A DNA stretch of 64,000 nt from Verrucomicrobiales bacterium (GTDB lineage Bacteria > Verrucomicrobiota > Verrucomicrobiia > Verrucomicrobiales > DEV007): assembly GCA_029213065.1 (NCBI GenBank), contig JARGPH010000002.1:211101-275100 (forward strand). The letters run 5' to 3'. Numbering within the stretch: position 1 is the first letter of the stretch; the number at the start of each line of letters is the position of its first letter. Positions 45,568 to 56,406 of this stretch are shown here, in pieces. Position numbers and translations under genes: made by a program. The notes beneath the pieces are model-generated. The model made no database searches. It saw only the letters and a list, made by a program, of their open reading frames with translations, and was not told the origin of the DNA.

Positions 45568-46773
45568 ATGAGCAATTTCGTTGAAACGACCCGCCAGGGG
45601 TTCGGGAGCCGGGCCAAGAATTCATTTGGCGGAATCATCTTCGGCATCATTGCCGTAGCCCTGGGCGTTGTCCTTCTCTTTTGGAATGAAGGGCGGTCTG
45701 TGAAGCGCTACAAAGACCTCAAGGAAGGTGCTGGATCAGTGGTGGAAGTGAGTTCCGAGTCGGTCGATCCCGCGATGGAGGGAAAACTGATTCATTTTAC
45801 CGGTCAGGCAAAAACAGGAAGCCCTATCTCCGATCCGGTCTTCGGTATTACTGAATCAGCGATCCGCTTAAATCGCAAAGCGGAAATCTATCAGTGGGTC
45901 GAGAAGGTTAAGACGGAGGAGAAAAAGAACGTGGGTGGCAGTGTCGATAGTAAGAAGACATACTCCTATCGCCAGGAGTGGGTAGCAAAGCCGGTCAACT
46001 CCAGTGAGTTCAAGGTAACTAACGGTCACACCAATACGAACGAGATGAAATACCGCTCCGAAAGTTTTCAGGCGGACAAAGTTTCCGTCGGTGCTTTCAA
46101 TCTTCCTGAGTTTCTCATTTCGAAGATCTCCAACTCTGAAGCCTACCTGCCATCCTCCCTCGACAAAGCCGCTGCGGAGGTAAAAGCCGGTGCAAAGATC
46201 GCCGGGAATTACGTCTACTTCGGTTCCAGTTCTGAGGCGCCGGCGATCGGCGATATCCGGGTCAGCTTTTCGATTATCCGCCCCGGTCCGCTTAGTGTTG
46301 TCGCCCAGCAGGAGGGGGCAACCCTCGTTTCCTATTCGGCAAAAACGGGTGGCAAGGTTGCCCTCCTCGAGTCGGGCATCCTCAACTCCCAGGAGATGTT
46401 TCAGCTGGCGCAGGATCGCAACAAGATGCTCGCCTGGGCAATTCGAGTCGGTGGCTTCGTTCTGCTAAGCATGGGCTTCGGAATGATCCTGAAACCGCTC
46501 TCAGTGATTGCCGATGTGCTTCCTTTCGTGGGGCGCATCGTCAGCGCCGGAACAGGTCTGGTCGCTTTTCTTCTCGCGGGTATCGTCTGGACGCTTACGG
46601 TTGGTTTTGCCTGGATTTTTTACCGCCCCATCCTTGGTATTGCTATCCTCGCGGTCACCGTTTTACTCATCTTCTTCATCTTTAAGAAAATGAAAGCGGG
46701 CCGCGCAGCAGAAGCGGGCGTTCCACCGCAAGACACCGCGCCACCCCTGGATACGCCTCCTCCCTTGAACTGA
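45568..46773 (+). CDS. TMEM43/LUMA-family membrane protein
   Basis: ATG 45568 is taken because MSNFVETTRQGFGSRAKNS leads into the conserved core; the frame opens 36 nt earlier. There is one N-terminal membrane helix (GGIIFGIIAVALGVVLLFWNEGRSVKRYKDL, with the WNEG motif), a large soluble loop, and three C-terminal helices (FVLLSMGFGMILKPLSVIADVLPFVG onward). This matches the TMEM43 family, found in bacteria and animals, with no agreed bacterial function. Pro-rich tail. It lies 63 nt after rho and 19 nt before DUF4112. Confidence 0.85.
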   Translation: MSNFVETTRQGFGSRAKNSFGGIIFGIIAVALGVVLLFWNEGRSVKRYKDLKEGAGSVVEVSSESVDPAMEGKLIHFTGQAKTGSPISDPVFGITESAIRLNRKAEIYQWVEKVKTEEKKNVGGSVDSKKTYSYRQEWVAKPVNSSEFKVTNGHTNTNEMKYRSESFQADKVSVGAFNLPEFLISKISNSEAYLPSSLDKAAAEVKAGAKIAGNYVYFGSSSEAPAIGDIRVSFSIIRPGPLSVVAQQEGATLVSYSAKTGGKVALLESGILNSQEMFQLAQDRNKMLAWAIRVGGFVLLSMGFGMILKPLSVIADVLPFVGRIVSAGTGLVAFLLAGIVWTLTVGFAWIFYRPILGIAILAVTVLLIFFIFKKMKAGRAAEAGVPPQDTAPPLDTPPPLN

Positions 46774-46792
46774 TTTCTGTTTCTCCCCTCCT

Positions 46793-47335
46793 ATGACAGA
46801 AAAAGGCGCTCCGGAATCAGCTGATAACGAATCAACGGCTCAAGACAGTTCGAAAAACGCGCTCATCAAAAAGGCACGCACCGCCAAGCGTGTCTCGTGG
46901 ATTCTCGACGAATTGATTCGCGTTCCCGGAACGAACATTCGCTTTGGACTCGACCCTATCCTGGGGATACTCCCCTACGGAGGTGAAACCGTCGCGACCA
47001 TCATTGGTGCGACCATTCTCGGCGAGGCCGGTAAAAAAGGGATTCCTTTTCGCTCGCTCATCAAGATGGGCGGCAACATGCTCCTGAACGCCGTTGTCGG
47101 TGTCGTTCCCTTTCTCGGCGATGCCTTTTCGTTCTGGTTCAAATCCAATTCGCGGAACTACAAAATGCTCAATACCTATCTGGAGAGCGACGAAGGCGAT
47201 CAGGAACCCGGTGGCTGGGGACCTCTCATCGTCGTATTCGGGATTATCGGTCTCGTTCTCTTGATCAACATTCTCGCGTGGTTTGTGCTCTTTAAGTTTC
47301 TGGACCTGGGGCTCAAAGCTCTCGGGACGGCGTAG
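46793..47335 (+). CDS. DUF4112 membrane protein
   Basis: A 180-residue protein matching DUF4112: LDELIRVPGTNIRFGLDPILGILPYGGETVATIIGATIL, GNMLLNAVVGVVPFLGDAFSFWFKSNSRN, then a C-terminal helix IVVFGIIGLVLLINILAWFVL. Two to three membrane segments. Function is unknown. It is packed between TMEM43 and a radical SAM gene (5-nt gap), so the three are probably co-transcribed. Confidence 0.88.
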   Translation: MTEKGAPESADNESTAQDSSKNALIKKARTAKRVSWILDELIRVPGTNIRFGLDPILGILPYGGETVATIIGATILGEAGKKGIPFRSLIKMGGNMLLNAVVGVVPFLGDAFSFWFKSNSRNYKMLNTYLESDEGDQEPGGWGPLIVVFGIIGLVLLINILAWFVLFKFLDLGLKALGTA

Positions 47336-47340
47336 TTGAC

Positions 47341-48330
47341 ATGGATACTATCTACGTAGAGTCGGGGGTGCGAAGCCATCCCCGCACTGAGAAAGTCTTC
47401 AAGCGACACCCGCGAGCCACCGTGATCGAATGCGAACACTATGGCGAGATTTTCAACGTGAAGTCTCAGAATTTCCGGCTTCAGAAGCAACGCCCCTCGC
47501 TTATTCTTGCTGAGAAAAAAGGGCAGACCGTGCTTCCTACTCCGCCGGACTACAGCATCGGGCCGAAGCATAATTATTACTTCAGCCACATGCTGAACTG
47601 TCTCTACGACTGCCGTTACTGTTTCCTCCAGGGGATGTACCGGTCTGCGAATTACCTGTTTTTCGTCAACTTCGAGGCCTTCGAGCGCGACATCGAAGCG
47701 ACCCGGGAGAAAGTGGGTGACGATCTCTGCCTCTTTTCCGGATACGACTGCGATTCACTGGCGATGGAGTCGCTCACGGGCTTCGCTGAGCACTTCGTTC
47801 CCTGGTTTTCGGGGCGCCCCGGGCTCACGATGGAGTTGAGGACGAAAAGCATCAATACGCGCCTTCTCGAGGCCGCTGATCCTGTTTCCAACATCATCCC
47901 CGCATTCACCCTTTCCCCTGACGCGATCGCCAGAGAGATCGAACACGGCGCGCCTTCCTTTGAGAGGCGACTCAAGAGGGTCAGGTCATTGACCCAACAG
48001 GGTTGGATGGTTGGATTGCGACTCGATCCTCTTATCCCGTGGCCCGGTTTCAGGAAATTGTATTCCGAAATGGTCGAGTCGATCTTTCATCAAGTCGACC
48101 CGTCGATGATTCACTCGGTCACACTGGGACCGATGCGATTTCCCAAGGCGATGCATGACCGCATTGTGAGGCTCTATCCAACCGACCCGCTGTTTGCCCT
48201 CGAGGAGATGACTTTGCAGAAAGGGCAAATGACCTATCCCGAATCGATTGAGGCTGATCTGGTCGGCACGATGATCTCTGAGCTGGAAAAGCATCTTCCC
48301 CGCGCTCGCCTTTTTCACCAGACGGCGTGA
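47341..48330 (+). CDS. Spore-photoproduct-lyase-like radical SAM protein
   Basis: FSHMLNCLYDCRYCFLQGMYRS supplies the radical SAM CxxxCxxC motif binding a 4Fe-4S cluster. The N-terminal VESGVRSHPRTEKVFKR and later ELRTKSINTRLLE and GLRLDPLIPWPGF match the SPL branch, which repairs the spore thymine dimer; non-sporulating homologues exist with unclear substrates. Whether the H-donor Cys is kept cannot be decided by eye. Codons 211-223 coincide with the 22-nt repeat unit. The stop is 3 nt from the end of the convergent permease gene. Confidence 0.87.
   Translation: MDTIYVESGVRSHPRTEKVFKRHPRATVIECEHYGEIFNVKSQNFRLQKQRPSLILAEKKGQTVLPTPPDYSIGPKHNYYFSHMLNCLYDCRYCFLQGMYRSANYLFFVNFEAFERDIEATREKVGDDLCLFSGYDCDSLAMESLTGFAEHFVPWFSGRPGLTMELRTKSINTRLLEAADPVSNIIPAFTLSPDAIAREIEHGAPSFERRLKRVRSLTQQGWMVGLRLDPLIPWPGFRKLYSEMVESIFHQVDPSMIHSVTLGPMRFPKAMHDRIVRLYPTDPLFALEEMTLQKGQMTYPESIEADLVGTMISELEKHLPRARLFHQTA
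47973..48010 (+). repeat. 22-nt tandem repeat element, copy C, inside a coding region
   Basis: A full unit (47973-47994, CAAGAGGGTCAGG then TCATTGACC) and a partial second unit (CAACAGGGTTGG) lie in frame in the radical SAM gene, encoding KRVRSLTQQGWM. 24 of the 26 bases at 47969-47994 match copy B at 23969-23994. There is no obvious extra sequence relative to the family at this point. Confidence 0.55.
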
Positions 48331-48333
48331 AGA

Positions 48334-49455
48334 CTATTTCCGGCTCATTCGCCAGAAGAGAAACGCACCGACGCTGAGAAAGAGGACGTTGGGAACCCAG
48401 ACGAGAATGTGTGCATTCGCTTCGGCATCGTCACTCTTTGAGGCCGCCGCCGATAGCATCATGTAATAGACCACGGCGAGAAACATGCTGATGATGAATC
48501 CGGCAGTTCCTTCGCGGCGCTGAGCAGTGAGGCCGAGCGGAACACCAATGAGGGCGAAGGTGATGCAGGACAATGAAAAGGCACATCGCATATTGATTTC
48601 AGTCCGGTAAATGGCCTGCTGAGCCGGATCCAGCGTTTCATCAGTAATTTTTTCAATGAGACGCCGCAGGGAAACGTTCTCGGGTTGATCTTTGACTCCT
48701 TTACTGCCGCTTGCAAAGTTGGCGAGAGAAACTCCGGCAGTTGCCTCTGTCATGAATACCGGCTGTGCAGCGTCCATGAAGGACTTGTCCTGTGCGGCCA
48801 TGAGAAGGTTCACATTCTTCATCTTCATGACCAGTTCAGGATCGGCTTGATCCAGTTCGACTGATACCTCTGACTGTTCCGCCATTGCGAAAAACTGAGG
48901 AATATATCCCTTGGTTTTCACCATGTTGAAGCCCTTGAGAACCCCGTCTTCTTTATTCGCGTAGACGACATGCTCAGGGAGGTCGGTCATGACGCTTTTA
49001 TCCGGGAACAGCAGCATCGGTTCGCGTTTCACGAGGTTGAAGAGCGAGTCTTTCATCCCCTCCATCTCTGTCTTCGCCGCCGGGGTCACCGAAAGATTCA
49101 CGTAGCCGCAAACGCCGGTAAAGAAAAGGGCGACAACGCCAACGGGCAGACAAATTCGGGCCATACTCAAGCCGGCCATTCTCATCGAGACGAACTCGCT
49201 GTCGGCCGAGAGTCGCCCGAAGACGAGCAGGATCGCGGTCAGGAAGGAGAAGGGAATTGCAAGACTCAGCGAAATGGGGATGACGAGAGCAATAAACTTG
49301 AGCACAAAGACGAGATCGAGGTCGGGGCGTTTCGCAAGCTCCCGCAGAATCTCTTTAAAGACATTGCCGAGCACAAGAATAATGATAATCACCGCCACCG
49401 CATAAACGGAGGAGATGAAAATCTGACGTGCGATATAGCGGTCGAGTATCCTCAT
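48334..49455 (-). CDS. LptF/LptG-family lipopolysaccharide export permease
   Basis: ATG 49455 is taken over an upstream one at 49482, giving MRILDRYIARQIFISSVYAVAV, the usual YjgP/YjgQ start. Membrane segments are clustered at both ends (FIALVIPISLSLAIPFSFLTAILLVFGRLSADSEF; RREGTAGFIISMFLAVVYYMML) around a periplasmic beta-jellyroll domain. LptF and LptG with LptB extract LPS from the inner membrane. Only one of the pair is in view. LptE is 7 kb upstream. Confidence 0.88.
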   Translation of the reverse strand: MRILDRYIARQIFISSVYAVAVIIIILVLGNVFKEILRELAKRPDLDLVFVLKFIALVIPISLSLAIPFSFLTAILLVFGRLSADSEFVSMRMAGLSMARICLPVGVVALFFTGVCGYVNLSVTPAAKTEMEGMKDSLFNLVKREPMLLFPDKSVMTDLPEHVVYANKEDGVLKGFNMVKTKGYIPQFFAMAEQSEVSVELDQADPELVMKMKNVNLLMAAQDKSFMDAAQPVFMTEATAGVSLANFASGSKGVKDQPENVSLRRLIEKITDETLDPAQQAIYRTEINMRCAFSLSCITFALIGVPLGLTAQRREGTAGFIISMFLAVVYYMMLSAAASKSDDAEANAHILVWVPNVLFLSVGAFLFWRMSRK

Positions 49456-49548
49456 GAACAAGACTGGAACGGCAGAGAGCACCGTTTTCTTGGGTTCAAT
49501 TAGAACTCTTCCTCAGGATCTGATTATCAGCAACTCTGAAAAGGTCAT

Positions 49549-50529
49549 CTAGGCAGATTCAATCGCCGGCGGAACAGTGGGCCAGAGATCGTATTCGGGG
49601 CCGAACTGGCGGGAGAATTCGGGGCCCAGCGCCCGGAAGAAGACCGTGATGGGAAGCATCAAGACTGCGCCCAGGTATGGGATCGCCAGCAGAATCAGGC
49701 CAATGCAGCAAGTGAGAAGTCCGACAGCGAGGAGGATCACCCCCGAAGCCATCCCCAGAAGCATTTGCAGGAGGAAGAAAACGAAAAGTGCTCCGGTTCT
49801 CTCCCTTTGGAGTTTCATCACATTTCTCCACGCCTCTGAAGCGTTAAGCCGGTGCTGATACATCTGAGGGACAACGAAATGATTGAGAAGGGTCCAGGCG
49901 TAAACAATCACGAAAATGAGCACCAGAAGCGCCAGCGAGGCCCCCACTGCCAAGAAAATCATCGAGGAGGTGAAGGTCTCAGCCACGCTGAACTGCGTGT
50001 AGAGCCAGTAACCGGTTCCAGTCAGTAGCGTGAGCAAAACAGCGCCGGTTATGAGGTGAAAGCAAAGGACCCAGCGGAAAAGGGAATTCCCTTCGATCCG
50101 GTATTCACGCCATGGAAGCGCGACTTCGGCACGGTTGTGAACCACGTTGTCGAGAAACATGAATTTGCCGCGCGAGTTCAACCAGCAAATCACGACGAAA
50201 ATGGCGAGGATGAGAACCACGCCGGCGATAGCGACGCCAATGACCCACTGATTGTTCTGAATCCACTGCATCGATGTGTTCCAGAATTCTTCCATCTCTT
50301 CCATGGGGCTATCAACCCCGGTTGACCCTCCCTCTTCCCCTTCGTTCGTCTCAGGAGTGGGGAAATCGCCCTGAAAAGAGGAGTTTGCCCCTCCCTCCCC
50401 CAGGGTCGCGAGCCATGCCGAGAAGCCCAGTGCGAACCACTTTCCTGCATGAAAAGGGCGGAAGAGAATTGTCTTCATTCTCTCAAAAGCACGTTGGCAG
50501 GGCTCACTGAACTTGGCTGATTGTTGCAT
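49549..50529 (-). CDS. Multi-pass membrane protein of unknown function
   Basis: ATG 50529 is preferred because MQQSAKFSEPCQRAFERMKTI then begins a conserved-looking segment (FRPFHAGKWFALGFSAWLATLGEGG); upstream in-frame sequence lacks such character. Several membrane helices follow: VIGVAIAGVVLILAIFVVICWL, VLCFHLITGAVLLTLLTGTGYW, FLAVGASLALLVLIFVIVYAW and two more. It resembles a group of polytopic proteins common in Bacteria whose role is unknown. No catalytic residues seen. Confidence 0.75.
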   Translation of the reverse strand: MQQSAKFSEPCQRAFERMKTILFRPFHAGKWFALGFSAWLATLGEGGANSSFQGDFPTPETNEGEEGGSTGVDSPMEEMEEFWNTSMQWIQNNQWVIGVAIAGVVLILAIFVVICWLNSRGKFMFLDNVVHNRAEVALPWREYRIEGNSLFRWVLCFHLITGAVLLTLLTGTGYWLYTQFSVAETFTSSMIFLAVGASLALLVLIFVIVYAWTLLNHFVVPQMYQHRLNASEAWRNVMKLQRERTGALFVFFLLQMLLGMASGVILLAVGLLTCCIGLILLAIPYLGAVLMLPITVFFRALGPEFSRQFGPEYDLWPTVPPAIESA

Positions 50530-50704
50530 CGTCAGGTAGTAAATCACACTTTGCCGGAAGAGGGCAGTTACAATTTGAGATACGATTTCTAAATGGTTCT
50601 TTCGGCGTCCGATAAGCCGCGTCGATAGCCCCGCCGGCAATCAAGTTCAGGGAAATTTTGAATAGGTCGTTTCACCCGCGCGTCTGATTGAGAGACTTTT
50701 TCCA

Positions 50705-51361
50705 ATGATCCGCTTCGACTCTGTTTCCCAACGCCTTATTTCGCCTTTCATTTTTCCTGCGATTGCTTTGTCATTTCTACTTTGTTCCCAGTCAGGTTTA
50801 GGGCGGACCTGGACGAATCAGAACGGGCTGACCGCTGAAGGAACCGTGGTGAAAATCGAGGGCAAAAAGGTAACGCTTTTGCTAAATAATGATAAAGAGG
50901 TGAAAATTCCTATCAACTCACTGAGTCTCGATGATCAGCAATACCTGAGCACGTGGAAGCCGAAGCCTCCCAAGCGTCCCATCGAGGTTCCTGCTGATGC
51001 GATTTATCACAACGGGAGCTGGTATACGGTCGTGATTGAGAAGACGACCTGGAAAAAGGCCGCTGAAAGAGCGGGGAAAATGGGAGGTCACCTCGCCTGG
51101 ATAAAAGACGAAGCGACTCACGCTGTTCTAACTGAAATGGCGGGTCCCCTGCACCTCTGGCTCGGCGGCAGTGACGAAGAGGTTGAGGATTTATGGAAAT
51201 GGACTGATGGCGAGCCGATCACCTGGTTTCAGTGGGATCGGGGCGAACCCAACAACGGCGGTCGGAGAGAACATTACATTCAAATGCGCGCGGGTGGTAA
51301 GTGGAACGATCTCAGCATGAATTCCCCCACTCCCGTTGGATTCTTCGTCCAGTGGGACTGA
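50705..51361 (+). CDS. Secreted SHD1-like and C-type-lectin-domain protein
   Basis: Signal sequence (PAIALSFLLCSQSGLG) then RTWTNQNGLTAEGTVVKIEGKKVTLLLNNDKEVKIPINSLS, similar to SHD1 domains of planctomycetes and verrucomicrobia. From about residue 100 a C-type-lectin fold follows: NGSWYTVVIEKTTWKKAAERAGKMGGHLAWI, WLGGSDEEVEDLWKWTDGEPI, EPNNGG (the Ca/sugar EPN-like motif) and KWNDLSM. Likely a periplasmic or surface carbohydrate-binding protein. Confidence 0.85.
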   Translation: MIRFDSVSQRLISPFIFPAIALSFLLCSQSGLGRTWTNQNGLTAEGTVVKIEGKKVTLLLNNDKEVKIPINSLSLDDQQYLSTWKPKPPKRPIEVPADAIYHNGSWYTVVIEKTTWKKAAERAGKMGGHLAWIKDEATHAVLTEMAGPLHLWLGGSDEEVEDLWKWTDGEPITWFQWDRGEPNNGGRREHYIQMRAGGKWNDLSMNSPTPVGFFVQWD

Positions 51362-51505
51362 CGCGGTTCGTCTTCGATGGCGCGCTCGCGGTTGCAGGCG
51401 GCCTCCGGGCCGAAGTGACTTTCTTCCCTTCTTACTTGCCCACAGGTCGCGAAGCGGCCCCCTCTCCGCGATCATGGAGAACCGTGTCGATCTTAGCTGA
51501 TTTCC

Positions 51506-51533
51506 TTGACGCGACCGCCCTATCCGTTACTCT
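51506..51533 (+). promoter_or_regulatory. Candidate thiC promoter
   Basis: TTGACG (51506-51511) and TACTCT (51528-51533) are separated by 16 nt. A start about seven bases further on would lie at the first base of the TPP riboswitch. The -10 match is weak, so this rests mainly on position. Confidence 0.4.
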
Positions 51534-51542
51534 GTCATCGTT

Positions 51543-51626
51543 CTGACAGGGGAGCGCATGACGCTGAGAGCCGCTGAGGCAAGACCCTTTGAACCTGAAG
51601 CAGGTAATGCTGTCGCAGGGAGTCAT
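51543..51626 (+). promoter_or_regulatory. TPP riboswitch (THI element) upstream of thiC
   Basis: Conserved blocks occur in order: GACAGGGGAGC, GCTGAGA, GACCCTTTGAACCTGA, CAGGTAATGC and CGCAGGGAGTC. The closing stem pairs TGAC (51544-51547) with GTCA (51622-51625). Thiamine pyrophosphate binding would shut off thiC. The 116 nt before the thiC start could contain the expression platform; a CTTCTC/GAGAG-type hairpin lies near 51671. A 17-codon frame (51629-51682) in this stretch has no support. Confidence 0.93.
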
Positions 51627-51682
51627 TTATGAATTTTATTCCTCATCTTTTTATTCAAACGCGGAAGGCCGATCTTCTCTGA

Positions 51683-53674
<1,992 letters not shown>

Positions 53675-53698
53675 TCAGCAACCGAATTTGCGAACACT

Positions 53699-54049
53699 TT
53701 GAGTGACCACCCCCCACGAATTCTCTACTGTCGCTGCGCCTTTGCCGGTGTCGTGCCGGCCGACGTTAAAGACGAAGTACTGAACCGTCTCTGCGATTCA
53801 GGCGTTTCCTTTGAGACCGTCTCGGATCTCTGTGAGATGTCGGCGCGCAAAGACCCGAGGCTCAAGCAGATCTTCGAGGGCGATGCCCCGATTAAGATTG
53901 CGGCCTGTTATCCCCGGGCGGTGAAGTGGCTTTGTCACAATGCGGGGATTACTTTTCCCGACGATGATTCAGTCGAGGTGCTGAATATGCGTGAGGAGAC
54001 AGCGGAGACGATTGCTGATAAGCTTCTCGAAAATTCCGAGGAATCATGA
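53699..54049 (+). CDS. Small HdrA-N-terminus-like redox protein
   Basis: TTG at 53699 is the only usable start, 24 nt after thiC and in its frame. The 116 residues carry [13 protein letters not shown], a second [11 protein letters not shown], then [20 protein letters not shown]. The last resembles the AACSPR-type loop of heterodisulfide-reductase A N-terminal domains, which start with a CxC block. The similarity is by eye. It overlaps the ferredoxin by 4 nt (ATGA), so the two are co-expressed, and probably with thiC. Confidence 0.72.
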   Translation: MSDHPPRILYCRCAFAGVVPADVKDEVLNRLCDSGVSFETVSDLCEMSARKDPRLKQIFEGDAPIKIAACYPRAVKWLCHNAGITFPDDDSVEVLNMREETAETIADKLLENSEES

Positions 54050-54918
54050 AAAACGAAGTCAATTCTCTGCAGGTCATCATCTACGAAGGTGCCGGTGCCT
54101 CGCCCTGGGCCTCTGCGGATCGCGCTTCTGTCACGATGACCCTGCTCGATCAGGGATACTCCGTCCTGCGTGTCTCCGAACAGGCCCGTGAAGCGAGTTT
54201 GACTCAGTTTGATCAATCGATTCCTGTGATCGTTCTCGGTCAGTTTACGGGAACGCCCCCCACCGTTGTCGACGAGTCAGGCGACATCAAGATCACGACC
54301 CGCGACACGAGCGGACTCGCAAGCGACGCCGTCACTGCGCTCGTTTCAGAGATTCGTGACGAAATGAATGTCGGGCTCAACCAGCCCAACGTGAACGGCG
54401 CCTGGAAACCCTGGTTTCCGGTGATCGACTACGATCGTTGCACCAACTGCATGCAGTGTCTCAGTTTCTGCCTTTTCGACGTCTACGGCGTCGATGATGA
54501 GAAGCAAATCCAGGTGCAGAACAACGATAACTGCAAAACAAATTGCCCCGCCTGCTCCCGCGTTTGCCCGGAAGTGGCGATCATGTTCCCGAAGTACGCT
54601 TCGGGTCCGATCAACGGCGAACAGGTGAATCAGGCCGACCTCGAGCGCGAGAGTATGAAAGTCGATATCACATCTCTGCTCGGTGGCGATATTTATTCCA
54701 GCCTCAAAACGCGGAGCGAGAAAGCGAAGTCACGTTTTTCGAAAGAGCGCAGCCCTGACAAAGCACTGGGAGAGCGGAAGCGCTGTCTTACCAAGCTCCA
54801 GCAGTCGGGCATCATCCCCGCCGAAGTTCTCGCCGAGCTGGATCTCGAATCACTCCCCTCACCTGAAGAGATTCAACGGAAGGCGAAAGAACTGGCTGAG
54901 CTGCGGGGCGAATCGTAG
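54046..54918 (+). CDS. Two-cluster ferredoxin-like protein
   Basis: The N-terminal 110 residues are not cysteine-rich and suggest a Rossmann-like or thioredoxin-like fold ([30 protein letters not shown]). Then come ferredoxin-type motifs [18 protein letters not shown] and [23 protein letters not shown], enough for two 4Fe-4S clusters. A charged helical tail includes a stretch of Lys/Arg ([18 protein letters not shown]). Cytoplasmic electron carrier. Coupled to the small HdrA-like gene and downstream of thiC, a [4Fe-4S] SAM enzyme needing electrons; a role as its donor is inference. Confidence 0.8.
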   Translation: MKNEVNSLQVIIYEGAGASPWASADRASVTMTLLDQGYSVLRVSEQAREASLTQFDQSIPVIVLGQFTGTPPTVVDESGDIKITTRDTSGLASDAVTALVSEIRDEMNVGLNQPNVNGAWKPWFPVIDYDRCTNCMQCLSFCLFDVYGVDDEKQIQVQNNDNCKTNCPACSRVCPEVAIMFPKYASGPINGEQVNQADLERESMKVDITSLLGGDIYSSLKTRSEKAKSRFSKERSPDKALGERKRCLTKLQQSGIIPAEVLAELDLESLPSPEEIQRKAKELAELRGES

Positions 54919-55165
54919 AGAGCGGCTCTGCGCGGAGCCGGCGCTGGCGGCTGGAAGCGCGCCACTCCTTGAATTCATGTGTCATGGCATGAGAAGAGGT
55001 CGTCTCGTCGCGCTCAAGGAGAAGCTGCATCCTGCTGCCTGCGGAGACTCCGCGCGCAAGTATCGCCCATGAAGGTATCGAACGGCTAACCTGTTCCCGC
55101 GAGTTCGCGTCACGAGGGAGAATGTTCAGTCCCGCCGCCTTTAGCTGGCTGTCGGGTTCTTCGGG

Positions 55166-55567
55166 TTACGCGTAGGGAAACCTTCCGTGGAATTGATTCA
55201 CGCGGGTTGGATGGTAGTCCTCCAACGGAGGCGCTGGAAGCGGTTCGACCGCTTCGAATCCCTCTCCAATAAATAGAATGGTTGGATGGACCCGACTCTG
55301 GTCGATCATAATCAAGGGTGCGTAGAACCAACCAATCAAATCGGCATGGATAGTGGTTCCGCCGCTGATCGATCTCATTCGGTGAAAGTACCCGTATCGT
55401 GGCTGCCATTCGAAGATGTCAGCCATTGCGAGAGTAATCCGAATCCTCCCTGATTCCGAAACGACCCAACCGCCTTTCTCAGAGAGCGGAAAGTATGATC
55501 CGATATAGATGATCAGAAATACGCCGACTCCGACGATGATTTTTTGGAGTTTCGCCAGGTGTTTCAT
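55166..55567 (-). CDS. Hypothetical protein with N-terminal membrane anchor
   Basis: 133 residues with one hydrophobic helix near the start (IIVGVGVFLIIYIGSYFPLS) and a soluble region with WQPRYGYFHRMRS and DLIGWFYAPLIMID. I do not recognise it. It is isolated in a looser accessory stretch, read opposite to the thiC cluster. The 247-nt spacer at 54919-55165 has a 6-bp hairpin (CGGCTC/GAGCCG, 54923-54940) but no T-run. Confidence 0.6.
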   Translation of the reverse strand: MKHLAKLQKIIVGVGVFLIIYIGSYFPLSEKGGWVVSESGRIRITLAMADIFEWQPRYGYFHRMRSISGGTTIHADLIGWFYAPLIMIDQSRVHPTILFIGEGFEAVEPLPAPPLEDYHPTRVNQFHGRFPYA

Positions 55568-55587
55568 TTTTCAGTCCCAATGTTTGA

Positions 55588-55622
55588 AGTGCGGCACCCG
55601 ATACCTGACACCACCTGCCCCT
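55588..55622 (-). repeat. Possible REP-like element
   Basis: On the minus strand this short spacer reads GGTGGTGTCAGGTATC, which resembles terminal motifs of some REP-like elements (a recalled similarity). It shares GTCAGGT with the 22-nt unit but is otherwise different, and only one copy is seen. Weak call. Confidence 0.25.
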
Positions 55623-55637
55623 CCAATACCAAATAGC

Positions 55638-56237
55638 TCAGATCGAGATGGAGGTTTCATCAAGACGATTCAGTATCTCCTCCGCAACTTCATTGATCGT
55701 CTTACCTGTCGAATCGAGCCAGAGACCTACCGGGTCGGTCTCGAGCCGCTCTTCTTCGATCCAGTCCCAACTATCCACAAACGGGCTGTCAATTGCCCGC
55801 CACCTGGCTTTGACAACGTCGAAGTCAGGCGAGAGCATCACGAAGCGGGTCTCTACGCCCTGCAGATGTTCGCTCATTTGCGTCAGCCTGTGACCAATCA
55901 CAATGTCATCCACGATGGCTGTAAATCCGTGATCAACGAATGATCTGGCCAATACGCAGGCTTGTTCCAGGCGCATTCTCAGTTGTAGATCGAACTCATC
56001 ACCTGCCTCTGCTTTCTCCCCGCCCTTTGGGGAAGCTTTGCCCTGGGTTATCATTCCATGAAGCACATCTGCCTCGATATGGGCCGCTCTGGATAACCGG
56101 GCGGCTACAGCCCGCGCTGTCGTTGATTTTCCACTCCCCGGAAGACCTGATATCACGATAACACAAGGAGGCAATTGCAGCTTCTCGATCACTGACTTTG
56201 TTGGTTCAAAGTTGGTTTCTGCGCGCATCGTAGTCAT
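55638..56237 (-). CDS. P-loop kinase-like ATPase
   Basis: The likely start is ATG 56237 (56228 is an alternative). IVISGLPGSGKSTTARAVAARLS is Walker A; IEADVLHGMI and VDDIVIG follow in the pattern of small kinases of the AAA_33/chloramphenicol-phosphotransferase-like type, and RFVMLSPDFDVVKARWRAID suggests an adenylate-binding lid. Substrate is unknown. It could phosphorylate a small molecule or an antibiotic. No partner is obvious. Confidence 0.78.
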   Translation of the reverse strand: MTTMRAETNFEPTKSVIEKLQLPPCVIVISGLPGSGKSTTARAVAARLSRAAHIEADVLHGMITQGKASPKGGEKAEAGDEFDLQLRMRLEQACVLARSFVDHGFTAIVDDIVIGHRLTQMSEHLQGVETRFVMLSPDFDVVKARWRAIDSPFVDSWDWIEEERLETDPVGLWLDSTGKTINEVAEEILNRLDETSISI

Positions 56238-56406
56238 GCCGAACGGTTGAAACGGGTCGGCTGGTTCCAAGTAAGGCAACCACACAAATCCCCGCAAGGA
56301 CAGGTTATTAGTTCAATCTGGTATTATGAGATCTACTCGCAAGGCATGAGCGCTGGAATTTTCCAGAGTCCTATTGGGTATAGAGAACCTGCTCCCGATT
56401 TTCGAT

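Noticed and set aside
48331..48333. Terminator between the convergent radical SAM and permease genes
   Set aside because: Only three bases separate the stops, so no hairpin fits outside the coding regions.
51629..51682. 17-codon leader peptide after the TPP riboswitch
   Set aside because: No ribosome-binding site and no thiamine-related codon pattern; length expected by chance.
56300..56325. Fourth copy of the 22-nt unit (CAGGTTATTAGTTCAA)
   Set aside because: Too few matching bases to the consensus and no second unit in phase.
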